Shown here piece by piece: positions 1-10,952 of a DNA stretch of 64,000 nucleotides; the first letter of the stretch is position 1, and each line of letters begins with the position of its first letter. Origin of the DNA: Rathayibacter caricis DSM 15933 (lineage in GTDB: Bacteria; Actinomycetota; Actinomycetes; Actinomycetales; Microbacteriaceae); NCBI RefSeq assembly GCF_003044275.1, contig NZ_PZPL01000001.1:3472001-3536000 (forward strand). The letters are read 5' to 3'. A program made the position numbers and the translations under genes. Under the pieces are notes generated by a model. It had not been told where the DNA came from and did not search any database. It saw nothing but the letters and a program-made list of their open reading frames with translations.

Positions 1-114
1 GCCGGGCTGCGCCTCGGCGCCGTCGCCGACGACGACGTCCTCGACGACGAGGGAGTCGGGGGCCGGGCCGTCGGGGGCGTCGACCTCGGGCTTGGTCAGG
101 TTCTCGCTGCTCAT
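1..114 (-). CDS. FKBP-type peptidyl-prolyl cis-trans isomerase, N-terminal fragment
   Basis: Only the first 38 codons lie in the window; the gene runs off the left edge. The visible residues start MSSENLTKPEVDAP and continue through a DGPAP-DSLVV-EDVVVGDGAEA stretch that resembles the N-terminus of the small cytoplasmic FKBP isomerases of Microbacteriaceae, which continue into a VDVHYLG core. FKBPs catalyse prolyl isomerisation in protein folding. A TAAGAT hexamer (123-128, minus) lies 8 nt before the ATG at 114, which suggests a leaderless mRNA starting there rather than at the in-frame ATG at 120. The family call rests on a short, variable N-terminus; the FKBP domain itself is not visible. 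Confidence 0.7.
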   Translation of the reverse strand, partial: MSSENLTKPEVDAPDGPAPDSLVVEDVVVGDGAEAQPG

Positions 115-182
115 GGTCATCGATCTTAGAGCGGGGCGGCCGGGAGCGGGGTGTGCGGGGAGGGGCGGGCCGGGAGACGGTG

Positions 183-460
183 GATCTCGATACGCCCGCT
201 GCGCGGGCTACTCGATCAGCAGGGAGGGGGCGGGCGGTTCCTGGTGGTCGAGTAGCCGCGGAGCGACGGATCGAGGCCCGCCATCACCAGGAGACGTCGA
301 TCTCGATACGCCCGCTGCGCGGGCTACTCGATCAGCAAGGGTAGAGAGGAGAGGACGGGCAGCGTCCGGTGGTCGAGTAGCCGCGGAGCGGCGTGTCGAG
401 ACCACCACCGACCGGATACGTCGATCTCGATACGCCCGCTGCGCGGGCTACTCGATCAGC
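183..460. repeat. Five palindromic intergenic repeats in alternating orientation (REP/BIME-like)
   Basis: This stretch of the 431-bp gap has no plausible gene. Three nearly identical units (about 183-220, 297-336, 423-460) carry a GCCCGC-TGC-GCGGGC hairpin with TCGA at both ends. Between them, two units (about 243-276 and 370-411) carry GCCGC-GGA-GCGGC with outer arms GGTGGTC/GACCACC. The reverse complement of the first type matches the second (TCGAGTAGCC, GC-rich core, then GTATCGAGA or GTGTCGAGA), so the five units are one family in alternating orientation. This resembles enterobacterial BIMEs. Role unknown: transcript stabilisation, attenuation or nucleoid binding are possible. Confidence 0.75.
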
Positions 461-496
461 ACGGGTGGGCGCGGGCGGGTGAGGGAGCCCGGGGAC

Positions 497-530
497 GTCG
501 AGGGAGCCCGGTGCTGCCGGCTCCCTCGAC
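497..530 (-). terminator. Hairpin downstream of the helicase gene
   Basis: GTCGAGGGAGCC and GGCTCCCTCGAC form a perfect 12-bp stem with a 10-nt loop, 22 bp beyond the stop codon of the minus-strand helicase. There is no U-tract, as is usual for high-GC actinobacterial terminators. Confidence 0.65.
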
Positions 531-551
531 GGGTCGGGGTTCCCTCGGGGG

Positions 552-2795
552 TCACTCGACGAGGGTGAGGCGCTGGGTGGGGCGGGTCATGGCGACGTAG
601 AGGGCGGCGGCGCCGCGCTCGCCGGCGGCGGCGATCAGGCGGGGACGGGCGATGACGACGGAGTCGAACTCGAGCCCCTTGGCCTCGGTGGTCGAGAGGA
701 CGGCGATCGCGCGGTCGAGCCCCGTGGAGCCTCGGCCGACGGCGCGGCCGAACTCGTCCTCGAGGCGGGCGGTGACGGCGTCGAGGTCGGCGTCGGGCGC
801 GATGACGGCGAGGGTCCCCTCCGTCGAGATCGCGCGGTCCTCGCGGATCGCGCCGAGCACGCGGTCGGGCAGCGCCGCGTCGCCGCGGTCGCGGATCGTG
901 CGGACGGGCCACTCCGTCGACCGGACCGAGCGGCTCGGGGTGATCTCGAGTCCGTTCCCGCGCGCCGTCCGCTCGGCGAACGCGACGATCTGCGCGGGAG
1001 TGCGGTAGTTGACCGTCAACTCCTCGATGCGCCACACCGGCGGCTCGCCGTCCCGGCCCTGACGGCCGAAGGCGTCGCGGAGCGCGGCGTCCCAGCTCGA
1101 CGCGGCCGAGGCTCCCGACGCCTGCGCGGTGTCGCCCACGATCGTGAACGAGCGCATCGGGCAGCGGCGGATGAGCACGCGCCACTGCATCGGCGAGAGC
1201 TCCTGCGCCTCGTCGACCACGACGTGGCCGTAGGTCCACGAGCGGTCGGCGGCGGCGCGCTCGGCCGTCGTGCCCTGGCTCGTGCGCTCCGCGAATCCGG
1301 CGGCGAGGTCCTTCGCGTTGACGAGGCCGTCGACGCCCATGTTGCGGATGGCCTGCTCGGCGTTCTCGACGTCGCGGCGGCGCTGCTCCTTCTCGGCCTT
1401 CTTCTGCGCGTCGGCGTGGTCGTCGTAGGCGCCGAGGAGCTCGGCGGCCTCGTCGAGCAGCGGCACGTCCGAGACCGTGAAGGGCTCGTCGCGCCCCCGC
1501 CGCAGCAGCGCGCGCTGCTCTGGGGTCCAGCGCGGCGTGAGTGCGGCGAACCAGTTCGGCCGGGCGTAGAGGTCCTGGATCAGCTTCTCGGGGGTGAGCG
1601 GGATCCACGCGGTGTTCAGGGCGATGCGCACGTCGTTCGCGGTGCGGACGTCCTCCCGGAGCACCGCCTCATCGGCCTCGTCGACCGTGTTGCCGTGGCT
1701 GCGGAGCTGATCGGCGAGCTGCTTCGTGAGGTCGCGGATCATGGTCTTCACGAAGCCCACGCGCGCCTCGTTGTGCGGCTTGCGCGACTCCCGGGCGCGG
1801 GTGATCGCGCGCTCGACGTCGTGCGGCTCGAGGCGCAGCTTCTCGCCGTTGACGTCGAGGATCTGCGTCTCGGCCGGCACGATCTGACGCGAGCGGACGG
1901 CCCGGCGCAGCAGCTCCGCCATGCGGGCGGAGCCCTTCACCCGGGCGACGGCCGGGTCGTCCTCGTCGACGAGGTCGAGCCCCGGGTAGAGCTGCCCGAG
2001 GGTCGAGAGCACGACGCCCGTCTCGCCGAGGGAGGGCAGGACCGCCTCGATGTAGCGCAGGAACGAGCGGGACGGACCCACGACCAGCACGCCGGAGGAG
2101 GCGATGCGGTCGCGGTAGGAGTAGAGGAGGTAGGCGGCGCGGTGCAGCGCCACCGCGGTCTTGCCCGTCCCGGGGCCGCCCTGGACGACGAGGACCCCGC
2201 GGAGGTCGGAGCGGATGATGCGGTCCTGCTCGCCCTGGATCGTGGCGACGATGTCGTGCATCCGACCCGTGCGCTCGGCGCCCAGCGCCGCCATCAGCGC
2301 GCCCTCGCCCTGGAGCGCCGTGCCCTCGCGCAGCAGCTCCTCGTCGAAGACCTCGTCCTCGAAGCGGACGACCTCGCGGCCGCGGGTGGTGAGGTGGCGG
2401 CGGGCGCGCGTGCCCATCGGGCGGGCGGCGGTCGCCTGGTAGAAGGCGGCGGACTGCGGGGCGCGCCAGTCGAGCAGCAGGGTGTCCTGCTCCTCGTCGC
2501 GGAGGCCGATGCGGCCGATGTAGCGGTGCTCCGCCTCCTGATCGGCGAGGGTGAGCCGCCCGAAGGCGAGACGGTCGTCGGCTCCGGAGAGCGTCTGGAT
2601 GCGGTCCTCGTAGAGGCGGGCGTACGCGTCGCGCTCGGAGCGGCTCTGGTGGTTGCCGCCCACGCTCTGGATCCGGACCCGGTCCAGCGCCTCGCGCGCC
2701 TGCGCGACCAGCTCGTCCAGGCGGGCGTAGAGGCCCGCCACATACTCGCGCTCGCGCGAGAGCTCGGACTCGAGGATCGTGTTCTGGTCCGTCAT
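552..2795 (-). CDS. helR: HelD/HelR-like RNA polymerase-associated ATPase (UvrD/Rep superfamily)
   Basis: A 747-residue superfamily 1 helicase-like ATPase. Walker A is GGPGTGKT (about 206-213), Walker B VVVDEAQE (about 525-532), an NYRTP motif follows near 596, and VAMTRP near the C-terminus completes the SF1 set. The N-terminal 100 residues (SREREYVAGLYARLDEL, then SERDAYARLYEDRI) are the HelD-type helical arm rather than a UvrD 1A domain. HelD/HelR proteins insert into RNA polymerase and use ATP to free stalled complexes; some actinobacterial members confer rifampicin tolerance. Start: GGGAAGGG lies 8 nt upstream of the ATG. I saw no rifampicin-associated element upstream. Family is secure; the HelR rather than general HelD label is tentative. 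Confidence 0.85.
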   Translation of the reverse strand: MTDQNTILESELSREREYVAGLYARLDELVAQAREALDRVRIQSVGGNHQSRSERDAYARLYEDRIQTLSGADDRLAFGRLTLADQEAEHRYIGRIGLRDEEQDTLLLDWRAPQSAAFYQATAARPMGTRARRHLTTRGREVVRFEDEVFDEELLREGTALQGEGALMAALGAERTGRMHDIVATIQGEQDRIIRSDLRGVLVVQGGPGTGKTAVALHRAAYLLYSYRDRIASSGVLVVGPSRSFLRYIEAVLPSLGETGVVLSTLGQLYPGLDLVDEDDPAVARVKGSARMAELLRRAVRSRQIVPAETQILDVNGEKLRLEPHDVERAITRARESRKPHNEARVGFVKTMIRDLTKQLADQLRSHGNTVDEADEAVLREDVRTANDVRIALNTAWIPLTPEKLIQDLYARPNWFAALTPRWTPEQRALLRRGRDEPFTVSDVPLLDEAAELLGAYDDHADAQKKAEKEQRRRDVENAEQAIRNMGVDGLVNAKDLAAGFAERTSQGTTAERAAADRSWTYGHVVVDEAQELSPMQWRVLIRRCPMRSFTIVGDTAQASGASAASSWDAALRDAFGRQGRDGEPPVWRIEELTVNYRTPAQIVAFAERTARGNGLEITPSRSVRSTEWPVRTIRDRGDAALPDRVLGAIREDRAISTEGTLAVIAPDADLDAVTARLEDEFGRAVGRGSTGLDRAIAVLSTTEAKGLEFDSVVIARPRLIAAAGERGAAALYVAMTRPTQRLTLVE

Positions 2796-3149
2796 CGTGC
2801 GCCCTTCCCGTGCATCGCCGTCGCGGCCGGGAGGCGGATCGCACTCCGGGGGCCGCAGAAAAACAGGCGGTCCAGTCTAACGACCGCGCAGGGTCCGGTC
2901 GGCGCGGGCGGCGATCCCGGGGGTCTTGACGGACGGCGGCTCCGGGAGGAGGCTTCTGCCCAAGAAGAGTTCCACCCCCGGTCCGAGCAGGCGGCCCCGC
3001 CCCTGCCGTCGGGGGTCGATCTCTGTCCGGGCCCGTCAGGACTCTCACCCTCCAGGAACCGCGCGGCGCGCTCCTGCGATGATGGCGGAGGGACCAGCCG
3101 CGCTCCCGCCCGACCGGCCGTCGATCGGCCCCGTCCTCCGGGAGCCCCC
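2796..3149. promoter_or_regulatory. 354-bp divergent intergenic region, helR / sensor kinase
   Basis: No gene is seen. On the minus strand TAGACT (2874-2879) could be the -10 of helR and would give a leader of roughly 70 nt with a short U-run. On the plus strand a TTGAC (2926-2930) lacks a convincing -10. The kinase start has GGGAG 6 nt upstream. Confidence 0.4.
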
Positions 3150-4676
3150 ATGACTCCGACGCTCGCGTCCGCGCCCGTGCGGCGGCTGCGCTCGGTGCGG
3201 GTGCGGATCCTCGCGGCGATCCTGGTCGTGACGGCGCTCGGGCTGCTCGTCTCGGGCGGTGCGTCGTTCCTGTTGCAGCGCGACCGGATCCTGGCGTCGA
3301 TCGACGAGGAGCTGCGGCAGCAGGTCGAGAGCGTGCGCACGATCGTCGAGTCGCCCGGGGAGGCGGCGATCGTGGAACCGGACGGCGCCCCGCTCACCGC
3401 GGCTCCGACCGACGGCTCCGGCTTCTCGGACATCGACGCGCTGCTGCGGACGGTGCTCGGTCAGGTGCTCCCCCGGCTGGACGGCAGCACCGTCGGGCTC
3501 GTCGACGGGGTCGCCCGGTGGGAGCCGCAGCCGTACGCGCTCAGCTTCCTGCTGGACGACGACCCCGAGTTCCTGACACGGGTGTCGGAGGAGACCGGCG
3601 CCGGAGCGACGGTGCTGGGCTGGGGCGAGACCGACGACGGCACCCTCCGCTACGCGGCGGTGCCCCTCCGCGTCGAGGGCTCGGACGCCGAGGGCGTGTA
3701 CGTGACGGCGATCGACACCGACGCGCGCCTCGCGGACCTCGGCGACGTGTCGCTCAGCTACGCGGTGATCGCGCTCGTGGCCCTGGCGGCGACCGGGCTC
3801 GTCGGCTGGTTCGTCGCCGGCCGCCTCCTCGCCCCCATCCGCGAGCTGCGGCGGACCGCCTCGCGCATCACGGCGACCGACCTCGGCGAGCGGATCCCGG
3901 TCGGCGGCGACGACGACGTCTCGGACCTCACCCGCACGGTCAACGACATGATCGGCCGGCTGGAGGGCTCGTTCGAAGCCCAGCGTCGGCTGCTGGCCGA
4001 CGTGCGGCACGAGCTCGGCACGCCGATCACGATCGTGCGCGGGCACCTCGAACTCGTGGATCCGCACGACCCCGCCGACGTCGAGTCGACGCGCGCGATC
4101 GCCCTCGACGAGCTGGACCGCATGGGGCACCTGCTGGGCGACATCGCCGAGCTGTCGGAGGCGGAGCGCGAGGACCGGCTCGACCCCCAGCCGACCGACG
4201 TCGGCGAGCTCACGCGCCAGGTGCTCGCGAAGGTGTCCGTGATCCCGGGACGCGAGTGGCAGGCGGGGCCGGTGGCCGAGGTCCGGGTGCACGCGGATCC
4301 GGCGCGGCTCACCCAGGCCTGGCTGCAGCTCGCCGACAACGCGGCGAAGTACAGCCCGGAGGGGTCGTGCATCGTCGTGGGCAGCGAGCGGCGCGGCGAC
4401 CGGGTGGAGCTGTTCGTGACCGACGAGGGCCCGGGGATCCCGGCCGCAGCGCGGGAGCGGATCTTCGAGCGGTTCGGGCGCGTCGACGACGGGCGCGGCA
4501 TCCGCGGCTCCGGGCTCGGGCTCGCCATCGTCTCGGCCATCGCCCGGGCGCACGGCGGACGGGTGGAGCTCGACTCCGTCCCCGGCCGCGGCACCCGCTT
4601 CGCCCTCTCGCTCCCCCTCCGGCCCCCCGCGCACGACGACACCGACGACCACGACAGGACAGGAGGCGCCGAGTGA
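3150..4676 (+). CDS. Membrane sensor histidine kinase
   Basis: A 508-residue transmembrane kinase. TM1 spans about 19-42, followed by an extracytoplasmic sensor region of about 160 residues and TM2 at about 203-224. A HAMP linker follows (about 225-277). The H-box ADVRHELGTP places the phosphoacceptor at His287, and the ATPase domain shows the N-box (QLADNAAKYSPEG), G1 (DEGPGIP) and G2 (GSGLGLAIV). It would autophosphorylate and pass phosphate to the response regulator encoded directly downstream, which overlaps its stop codon by 4 bp. The signal is unknown. Start chosen at the ATG with GGGAG upstream; open frame extends far upstream but with no coding character. Confidence 0.92.
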   Translation: MTPTLASAPVRRLRSVRVRILAAILVVTALGLLVSGGASFLLQRDRILASIDEELRQQVESVRTIVESPGEAAIVEPDGAPLTAAPTDGSGFSDIDALLRTVLGQVLPRLDGSTVGLVDGVARWEPQPYALSFLLDDDPEFLTRVSEETGAGATVLGWGETDDGTLRYAAVPLRVEGSDAEGVYVTAIDTDARLADLGDVSLSYAVIALVALAATGLVGWFVAGRLLAPIRELRRTASRITATDLGERIPVGGDDDVSDLTRTVNDMIGRLEGSFEAQRRLLADVRHELGTPITIVRGHLELVDPHDPADVESTRAIALDELDRMGHLLGDIAELSEAEREDRLDPQPTDVGELTRQVLAKVSVIPGREWQAGPVAEVRVHADPARLTQAWLQLADNAAKYSPEGSCIVVGSERRGDRVELFVTDEGPGIPAAARERIFERFGRVDDGRGIRGSGLGLAIVSAIARAHGGRVELDSVPGRGTRFALSLPLRPPAHDDTDDHDRTGGAE

Positions 4677-5344
4677 GCACCATCCTCATCGCCGAGGACG
4701 AGGAGCGCATCGCCGCGTTCGTCGAGAAGGGCCTGCGCTCCGCGGGCTACACCACGACGCGCGCCACCCGCGGCGACGACGCGCTCGCCTACCTCCGCAG
4801 CGGCGGGTTCGACCTGGTGCTGCTGGACGTGGGCCTGCCGGGGATGGACGGCTTCGCGGTGCTGCGCGCCCTCCGCGCCGAAGGGGAGTCGCTCCCCGTG
4901 ATCATGCTGACGGCGCGGAGCTCCGTGACCGACACGGTCGAGGGGCTCGACCTCGGCGCCAACGACTACCTCGCGAAGCCGTTCCGCTTCGACGAGCTGC
5001 TCGCGCGGATCCGGCTGCGATTGCGCGAGTCCGCCGCGGCAGGATCGGGAGCGGACGACGGCACCCTCGTGCACGGCGGAGTGGCGCTGGACCTGCGCTC
5101 GCGCCGCGCCACCGTGGAGGGCGGGACCGTGGACCTCTCTGCGCGCGAGTTCGCCCTGGCCGAGGAGTTCCTCCGCCACCCCGAGCAGGTGCTCAGCCGC
5201 GAGCAGCTGCTCAGCCGCGTGTGGGGGTACGACTTCGACCCGGGCTCGAACGTCGTCGACGTGTACGTGCGCTACCTGCGCGGCAAGATCGGCGCCGACC
5301 GGATCGAGACGGTGCGCGGCATGGGCTACCGGATGGTGGGCTGA
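4673..5344 (+). CDS. OmpR-family response regulator
   Basis: A 223-residue two-domain regulator. The receiver domain has acidic pocket residues ED near 8-9, phosphoacceptor Asp52 (LLLDVGLPGMDG), a Thr in MLTAR and the conserved Lys in NDYLAKPF. The C-terminal winged helix (about 130-223) ends with VRYLRGKIG and TVRGMGYRMV, typical of OmpR/PhoB. It starts at GTG, overlapping the kinase stop as GTGA, with AGGAGG about 7 nt upstream, so the two are translationally coupled. Expected to act as the DNA-binding output of the preceding kinase; targets are not evident. Confidence 0.95.
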   Translation: MSTILIAEDEERIAAFVEKGLRSAGYTTTRATRGDDALAYLRSGGFDLVLLDVGLPGMDGFAVLRALRAEGESLPVIMLTARSSVTDTVEGLDLGANDYLAKPFRFDELLARIRLRLRESAAAGSGADDGTLVHGGVALDLRSRRATVEGGTVDLSAREFALAEEFLRHPEQVLSREQLLSRVWGYDFDPGSNVVDVYVRYLRGKIGADRIETVRGMGYRMVG

Positions 5345-5376
5345 GGCCCGCCGGCCGAGGCCCGCAGGCTGAGGCC

Positions 5377-5781
5377 CTAGTCGTCGAGATCGTCGTCGAC
5401 GTCGTCGTCCGGATCGTCGGTGTCCTCGTCGTCGCCGTCGTCGTCGTCGGGATCGGCGGGTGCGGGCGCCGGGACGGGGACGACCGGGACGGGCGCGGTG
5501 CCTCCGCTCTGCTCGGCCGGCGGGACCTGCTCGGTGGGGGCGGTCGGCGCCGCGGGAGGCGCCGCGGGGTCCGTGGCCGCCGGGTCCGTGGCGGGCGCCG
5601 TGCTCCCGGGGGTCTCCTCGGAGCCCGGCGCACGGCTCGGGCCGACGACCGGCGTCGAGCCGATCTCGGTCACCTGCTGCGGCTGCTGCATCGCGCCGGC
5701 GACCGTCACGACGCCCCCCGCGATCGCGGCGAGGCAGACGGCCGCGCCGACGGCGAGCAGGACGGGACCGCGTCGGGTCAT
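5377..5781 (-). CDS. Exported or membrane-anchored protein with Pro/Ala/Thr linker and Asp-rich tail
   Basis: A 134-residue protein of unknown function. An N-terminal hydrophobic segment (about 8-30, VLLAVGAAVCLAAIAGGVV) is a signal peptide or single anchor. The rest is low complexity: Pro/Ala/Thr/Ser-rich (about 45-105), then a very acidic tail with about 18 Asp/Glu in the last 27 residues. Such a tail could bind divalent cations or cell-wall polymers, but this is inference. AGGAGAAG stands 4 nt before the ATG. It lies 66 bp downstream of the phosphotransferase-fold gene and may be the last gene of that operon. It converges on the response regulator. Confidence 0.75.
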   Translation of the reverse strand: MTRRGPVLLAVGAAVCLAAIAGGVVTVAGAMQQPQQVTEIGSTPVVGPSRAPGSEETPGSTAPATDPAATDPAAPPAAPTAPTEQVPPAEQSGGTAPVPVVPVPAPAPADPDDDDGDDEDTDDPDDDVDDDLDD

Positions 5782-5846
5782 GGGCTTCTCCTGACCGGTG
5801 GGGCCGGTGTCGGTCGTCGGACGGAACAGGGACGTGATCGATCGTC

Positions 5847-6893
5847 TCACGGGGCGAGGATCCTCTCGGTGGTACGGGCGAGCGACCGGGCGGCGAGCGA
5901 GCGCCACGCCGGTCGGAAGAGGTAGAGGCAGGCGAGGCGGAGGCGTGCGGCGCTCTCGTACGCCTCGAGGCGGTGCGGAGGCACTCCGGCCCGCTCGGCG
6001 GCGCGGTCGACGATCGCGGTCGCCGCCGCGGCGGACGCGGCCGGCAGCAGACCCTGGGCGGTGCGCAGCCGCAGATGCGCGCGCAGGTTGCCGAGGTCGA
6101 GGGCGGCCTCGGCCCGCGCCGCGGTGTCGAGGTCGAGCAGCGCCAGGCGCCCGTCGTCGGAGGCGAGCAGCTGCTTGTCGTGCAGGTCGCGGTGCGCGAG
6201 GACCAGCGGCTCGGCGGGGCCGGCGAGGAGGGTGCGGGCGGCGCGGGCGGCGGCGGCGAGGACGTCGGCCCGGCGCTCCGGCGGGAGGAGGGTCGCGGCG
6301 TGGGCCGCCCACGTCGCGACGACTGCGGCCTCCGCCTCGGGGCCGTGCACCGGAAGGTCGGAGCCGGCCTCCGGCAGGAGCGCCCAGCCCTCGGCCCAGC
6401 GCTCCCAGACCGCGCGCCACTGCTCCGGCACGGTGCGGGGGTCGGCACCGACCTCGAGCACGGTGCGGCCGGGCAGCGCCGAGAAGCGGACGAGGCCCTC
6501 GGGATCGTCGTCGCGGTGGAGCACCCGGGGCAGGTCGAACCCGGCGGCGAACGCCTCGGCGCTCGCGTGGGCCGCCACGACCGCCGGGGCGGCGTGCGGG
6601 CGGAGCACCTTCAGGAAGCTGCGGCCGTCGGCCGCCCGGATCACGGCGCGCCGCCGCGGCCGGTGGACGACGACCGCTCCCTCGCGGCGGGCGTGCGCGA
6701 GGGCGGGGAGGCGGCGGTCGGTCCCCGCGGGCAGCAGCTCGACTCCGCGGTCGGCGCTCCAGTGACCGCCGCGGACATCGGCGGACCCCTCGGCGGACGC
6801 CTCGAGATCGGCCCCGTCGGGAGCGGGCCACGCGCGCGACACGGTCCACGTCACTCCGTCCTCGATCACCGCGGACGGCACACCGCTCAGCAT
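5847..6893 (-). CDS. Phosphotransferase-fold protein (APH/choline kinase family), second copy
   Basis: A 348-residue protein with the aminoglycoside-phosphotransferase fold. The catalytic loop is LAHRDLHDKQLL and the metal-binding segment is LALLDLDTAARAEAALDLGN, where LDLDT replaces the usual IDFD/IDWE. The family phosphorylates small hydroxylated molecules or sugars. It overlaps the preceding phosphotransferase gene by 7 bp, and the two are divergent paralogues. With glycosyltransferases and an ABC exporter upstream, a role in phosphorylating a sugar, polyol or glycoconjugate precursor is more likely than drug resistance. Substrate unknown. Confidence 0.85.
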   Translation of the reverse strand: MLSGVPSAVIEDGVTWTVSRAWPAPDGADLEASAEGSADVRGGHWSADRGVELLPAGTDRRLPALAHARREGAVVVHRPRRRAVIRAADGRSFLKVLRPHAAPAVVAAHASAEAFAAGFDLPRVLHRDDDPEGLVRFSALPGRTVLEVGADPRTVPEQWRAVWERWAEGWALLPEAGSDLPVHGPEAEAAVVATWAAHAATLLPPERRADVLAAAARAARTLLAGPAEPLVLAHRDLHDKQLLASDDGRLALLDLDTAARAEAALDLGNLRAHLRLRTAQGLLPAASAAAATAIVDRAAERAGVPPHRLEAYESAARLRLACLYLFRPAWRSLAARSLARTTERILAP

Positions 6894-7992
6894 GCGAGTA
6901 CCCCTTCGGCGCGGGCGACGGCGGCCTCGACGCTCTCGCGCCAGTCCGGCCGGGCGGTGCGGAAGGGCTCGACGGCGCGCAGCAGCAGGCTCGAGGCGGT
7001 GCGGCGGCGGAGAGCCTCGAGGTCGATCGCTCCCCCGGCGCGGCGGTAGGCGTCGAGCAGCGCGGGGCCGAGGGCGGATCCGCGGGGCTCGGCGGCGAGG
7101 AGGCCGCCGAGGTCGCGCTCGGGCTCGTCGATCCGGACGCGGTCGAAGTCGATCAGGCGGACACCGTCGCCGACGAGGACCTGATCGGCGGAGAAGTCGC
7201 CGTGCACGAGGCAGCGGCGCCGTCCGACCACCGGCAGCGCCGCGGCGAGGCGCTCGAGGCGCGCGGCGAGGGAAGGGACGAGGTCGGCGAGGGCGCGGAC
7301 CGCGACGGCCGTCTCGTCGTCCTGGCCGTCCGGCACGGGCACGCCGTGCACGGCGTGGAGCCCGGCAAGCGCGACTCCGGCGGCCGCCGCGGCGCTCTCG
7401 GAGGGGCGCTCGCCGAGGTCGCCGTCGCCCCACCACTCGGTGGCGGACGCTCCGGCGCGGATCACCGTCGGCACGAGGACCGGCACGCCGCGCGCGGCCA
7501 GGGCGGCCTGCACGCGGGCGACGTCCGCGACGCGGGACGCGGCTCCGGGAGCCACGATCTTGACGACGCGGGAGCCGTCGGCGAGCACCAGGCGGCGGTG
7601 CGGGTTGTGCCGGAGCACGCGGGCGCCGTCGAGCAGGGCCGGCTCGCGGCGGGCGAGGCGGCGGAGGGTGGGCGAGAGCTCGCGGTCGGCGCGCACGGGA
7701 CCGCTGACCGCGCCGAGCTCGGGGTGCTCCCGCAGGACGACGCCGATGCGGGCGGCGCGCTCGCGGGTCTTCTCGAGCTTGGCCGGATCGGCGTAGGCGG
7801 CGATCCACGCGGGGCCGTCGGGCGCGTCGAAGGCGACGACCACGTCCGCTCCCCGCTTCCAGCGGCGGCGGGTCACGAGGGCGGGGTGGCCGAGCGCCTC
7901 GGCGAGCCGGGTTGGGTCGAGGAGGGAGGCGAGCGCGGGGAGCGACGGATCGCGTCGGGCGAGATCGGCGACGGCGGCAGCGGTGGCGACGG

Positions 7993-7996
<4 letters not shown>
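6887..7996 (-). CDS. Phosphotransferase-fold protein (APH family), first copy
   Basis: A 369-residue APH-fold protein. The C-terminal half has the Brenner motif LVHGDFSADQVL and the metal-binding IDFDRVRIDEPERDLGG. The N-terminal lobe carries VVKIVAP, with the Lys expected to position ATP phosphates. It overlaps the ABC exporter by 4 bp upstream and the second phosphotransferase by 7 bp downstream, indicating tight co-translation. Known members phosphorylate aminoglycosides, choline, homoserine or sugars; the context here argues for a dedicated biosynthetic step in the same pathway as the glycosyltransferases. Confidence 0.87.
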
Positions 7997-9815
<1,819 letters not shown>

Positions 9816-9819
<4 letters not shown>

Positions 9820-10952
9820 GCGGCGGCCTCCTCGGTGCGGGGCAGCGCCGCGAGGATCCGTTCGAGCACCTGCGACCAGTCGTGCTCGGCCACGGCGGCG
9901 GACCGGGCGGCCTCCCCCATCGCTCGGCGGCGGGCGGGATCGGCGGCGAGGGACGCGATCGCCGCGGCGAGCGCCTCCGGCCGACCCGGTTCGACGACGA
10001 GACCGGTGACGCCGTGGCGGAGGATCGACGGGATCTGCCCGACGCCGGTCGCGACGACCGGGAGCCCCGCGGCCAGGTACTCGTAGACCTTCAGCGGCGA
10101 GAAGTAGTCCTCGGCGGCGCGCGCCGGGTAGGGGGCGACTCCGATGTCGAGGCGGGCGAGCTGCGCGGGCATGTCCTCGGGCGCGACGGCCCCGGTGAAC
10201 TCGACGTCGAGGCCGAGGCGCCGGGCCTGCTCGCGGAGCGCAAGACCCTCCGGTCCGTCTCCGACGACGAGGAGCCGGACGAGGGCGGGATCGAGGAGGG
10301 CGACCGCGTCGAGCAGGGCGCCGACTCCGTGCCACGGCTTGAGCGTGCCGACGAAGCCGACGGTGAGCGGGCCGTCGCCGCGCACGGCTCCCGGCACGAT
10401 GCGGCGGGTGTTGACCCCGTTGGGCACCACGAGCGGAGCGACGGCGCCGTGCTCCGACGCCCAGCACGCGACGGGAGCGGAGACGCACGCGACGACCGCC
10501 GCCGAGGCCAGGACCGCGCGGGTCGCGTCGAGCGCGCCCTGCTCGTCGAGGAGCACGCGGTGCTCGCGCTGCTCCTCGACGAGCGGCGAGTTCACCTCGA
10601 GCACAGCGGGCACGCCGAGGGCGCGCGAGACGAGAGCGGAGGCGCGGCTGAAGAGGGAGTAGCGCTCGTAGACGAGGTCGCAGCCGTCGAGCACCACCGC
10701 CTCGGCAAGGTGCACGGCGGCCTCGGCGATCGCGCGCTCGCGCTCGGCCGGGTCCTGCACTCGAGTGCGGTGCTCGAGCACCGGGACATCGGCGAGGTCG
10801 GACGGGACGCTGTCGCCGGCACGGGCGCAGTAGACGCGCACCTCGTCGCCGCGGGAGCGGAGGGCCCGGAGGATCTCCTGGACGTGGACGGAGGAGCCCT
10901 TGCTCCCGAAGACGGGCACGCCGGGGTCGGCGCAGACGACGGCGACGCGCAT
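9816..10952 (-). CDS. Glycosyltransferase, GT4-like
   Basis: A 378-residue GT-B glycosyltransferase. The N-terminal Rossmann domain begins MRVAVVCADPGVPVFGSKGSS with the glycine-rich loop before a VQEILRAL helix. The C-terminal domain has VGFVGTLKPWHG, LLVVGDGPEG, and a sugar-nucleotide-binding FSPLKVYEYLAAGLPVVAT in the position of the GT4 EX7E motif. The ATG overlaps the stop of the upstream glycosyltransferase by 1 bp (TGATG); an in-frame GTG immediately before it is an alternative. Donor and acceptor are unknown. Confidence 0.9.

Noticed and set aside
183..460. Possible CRISPR array
   Set aside because: Units alternate in orientation, the intervening sequences are not uniform spacers, and no cas genes are near.
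2796..3149. Rifampicin-associated element upstream of the helR-like gene
   Set aside because: No match to the GGGGCTTGC-type inverted motif was found by eye.
3045..4652. Long antisense open frame opposite the histidine kinase
   Set aside because: It mirrors the third-position GC bias of the kinase gene, is Arg/His/Pro/Val-rich, and has no domain. Similar long antisense frames at 7912-10086, 24883-26712, 37706-38947 and 59962-61476 were rejected for the same reason.
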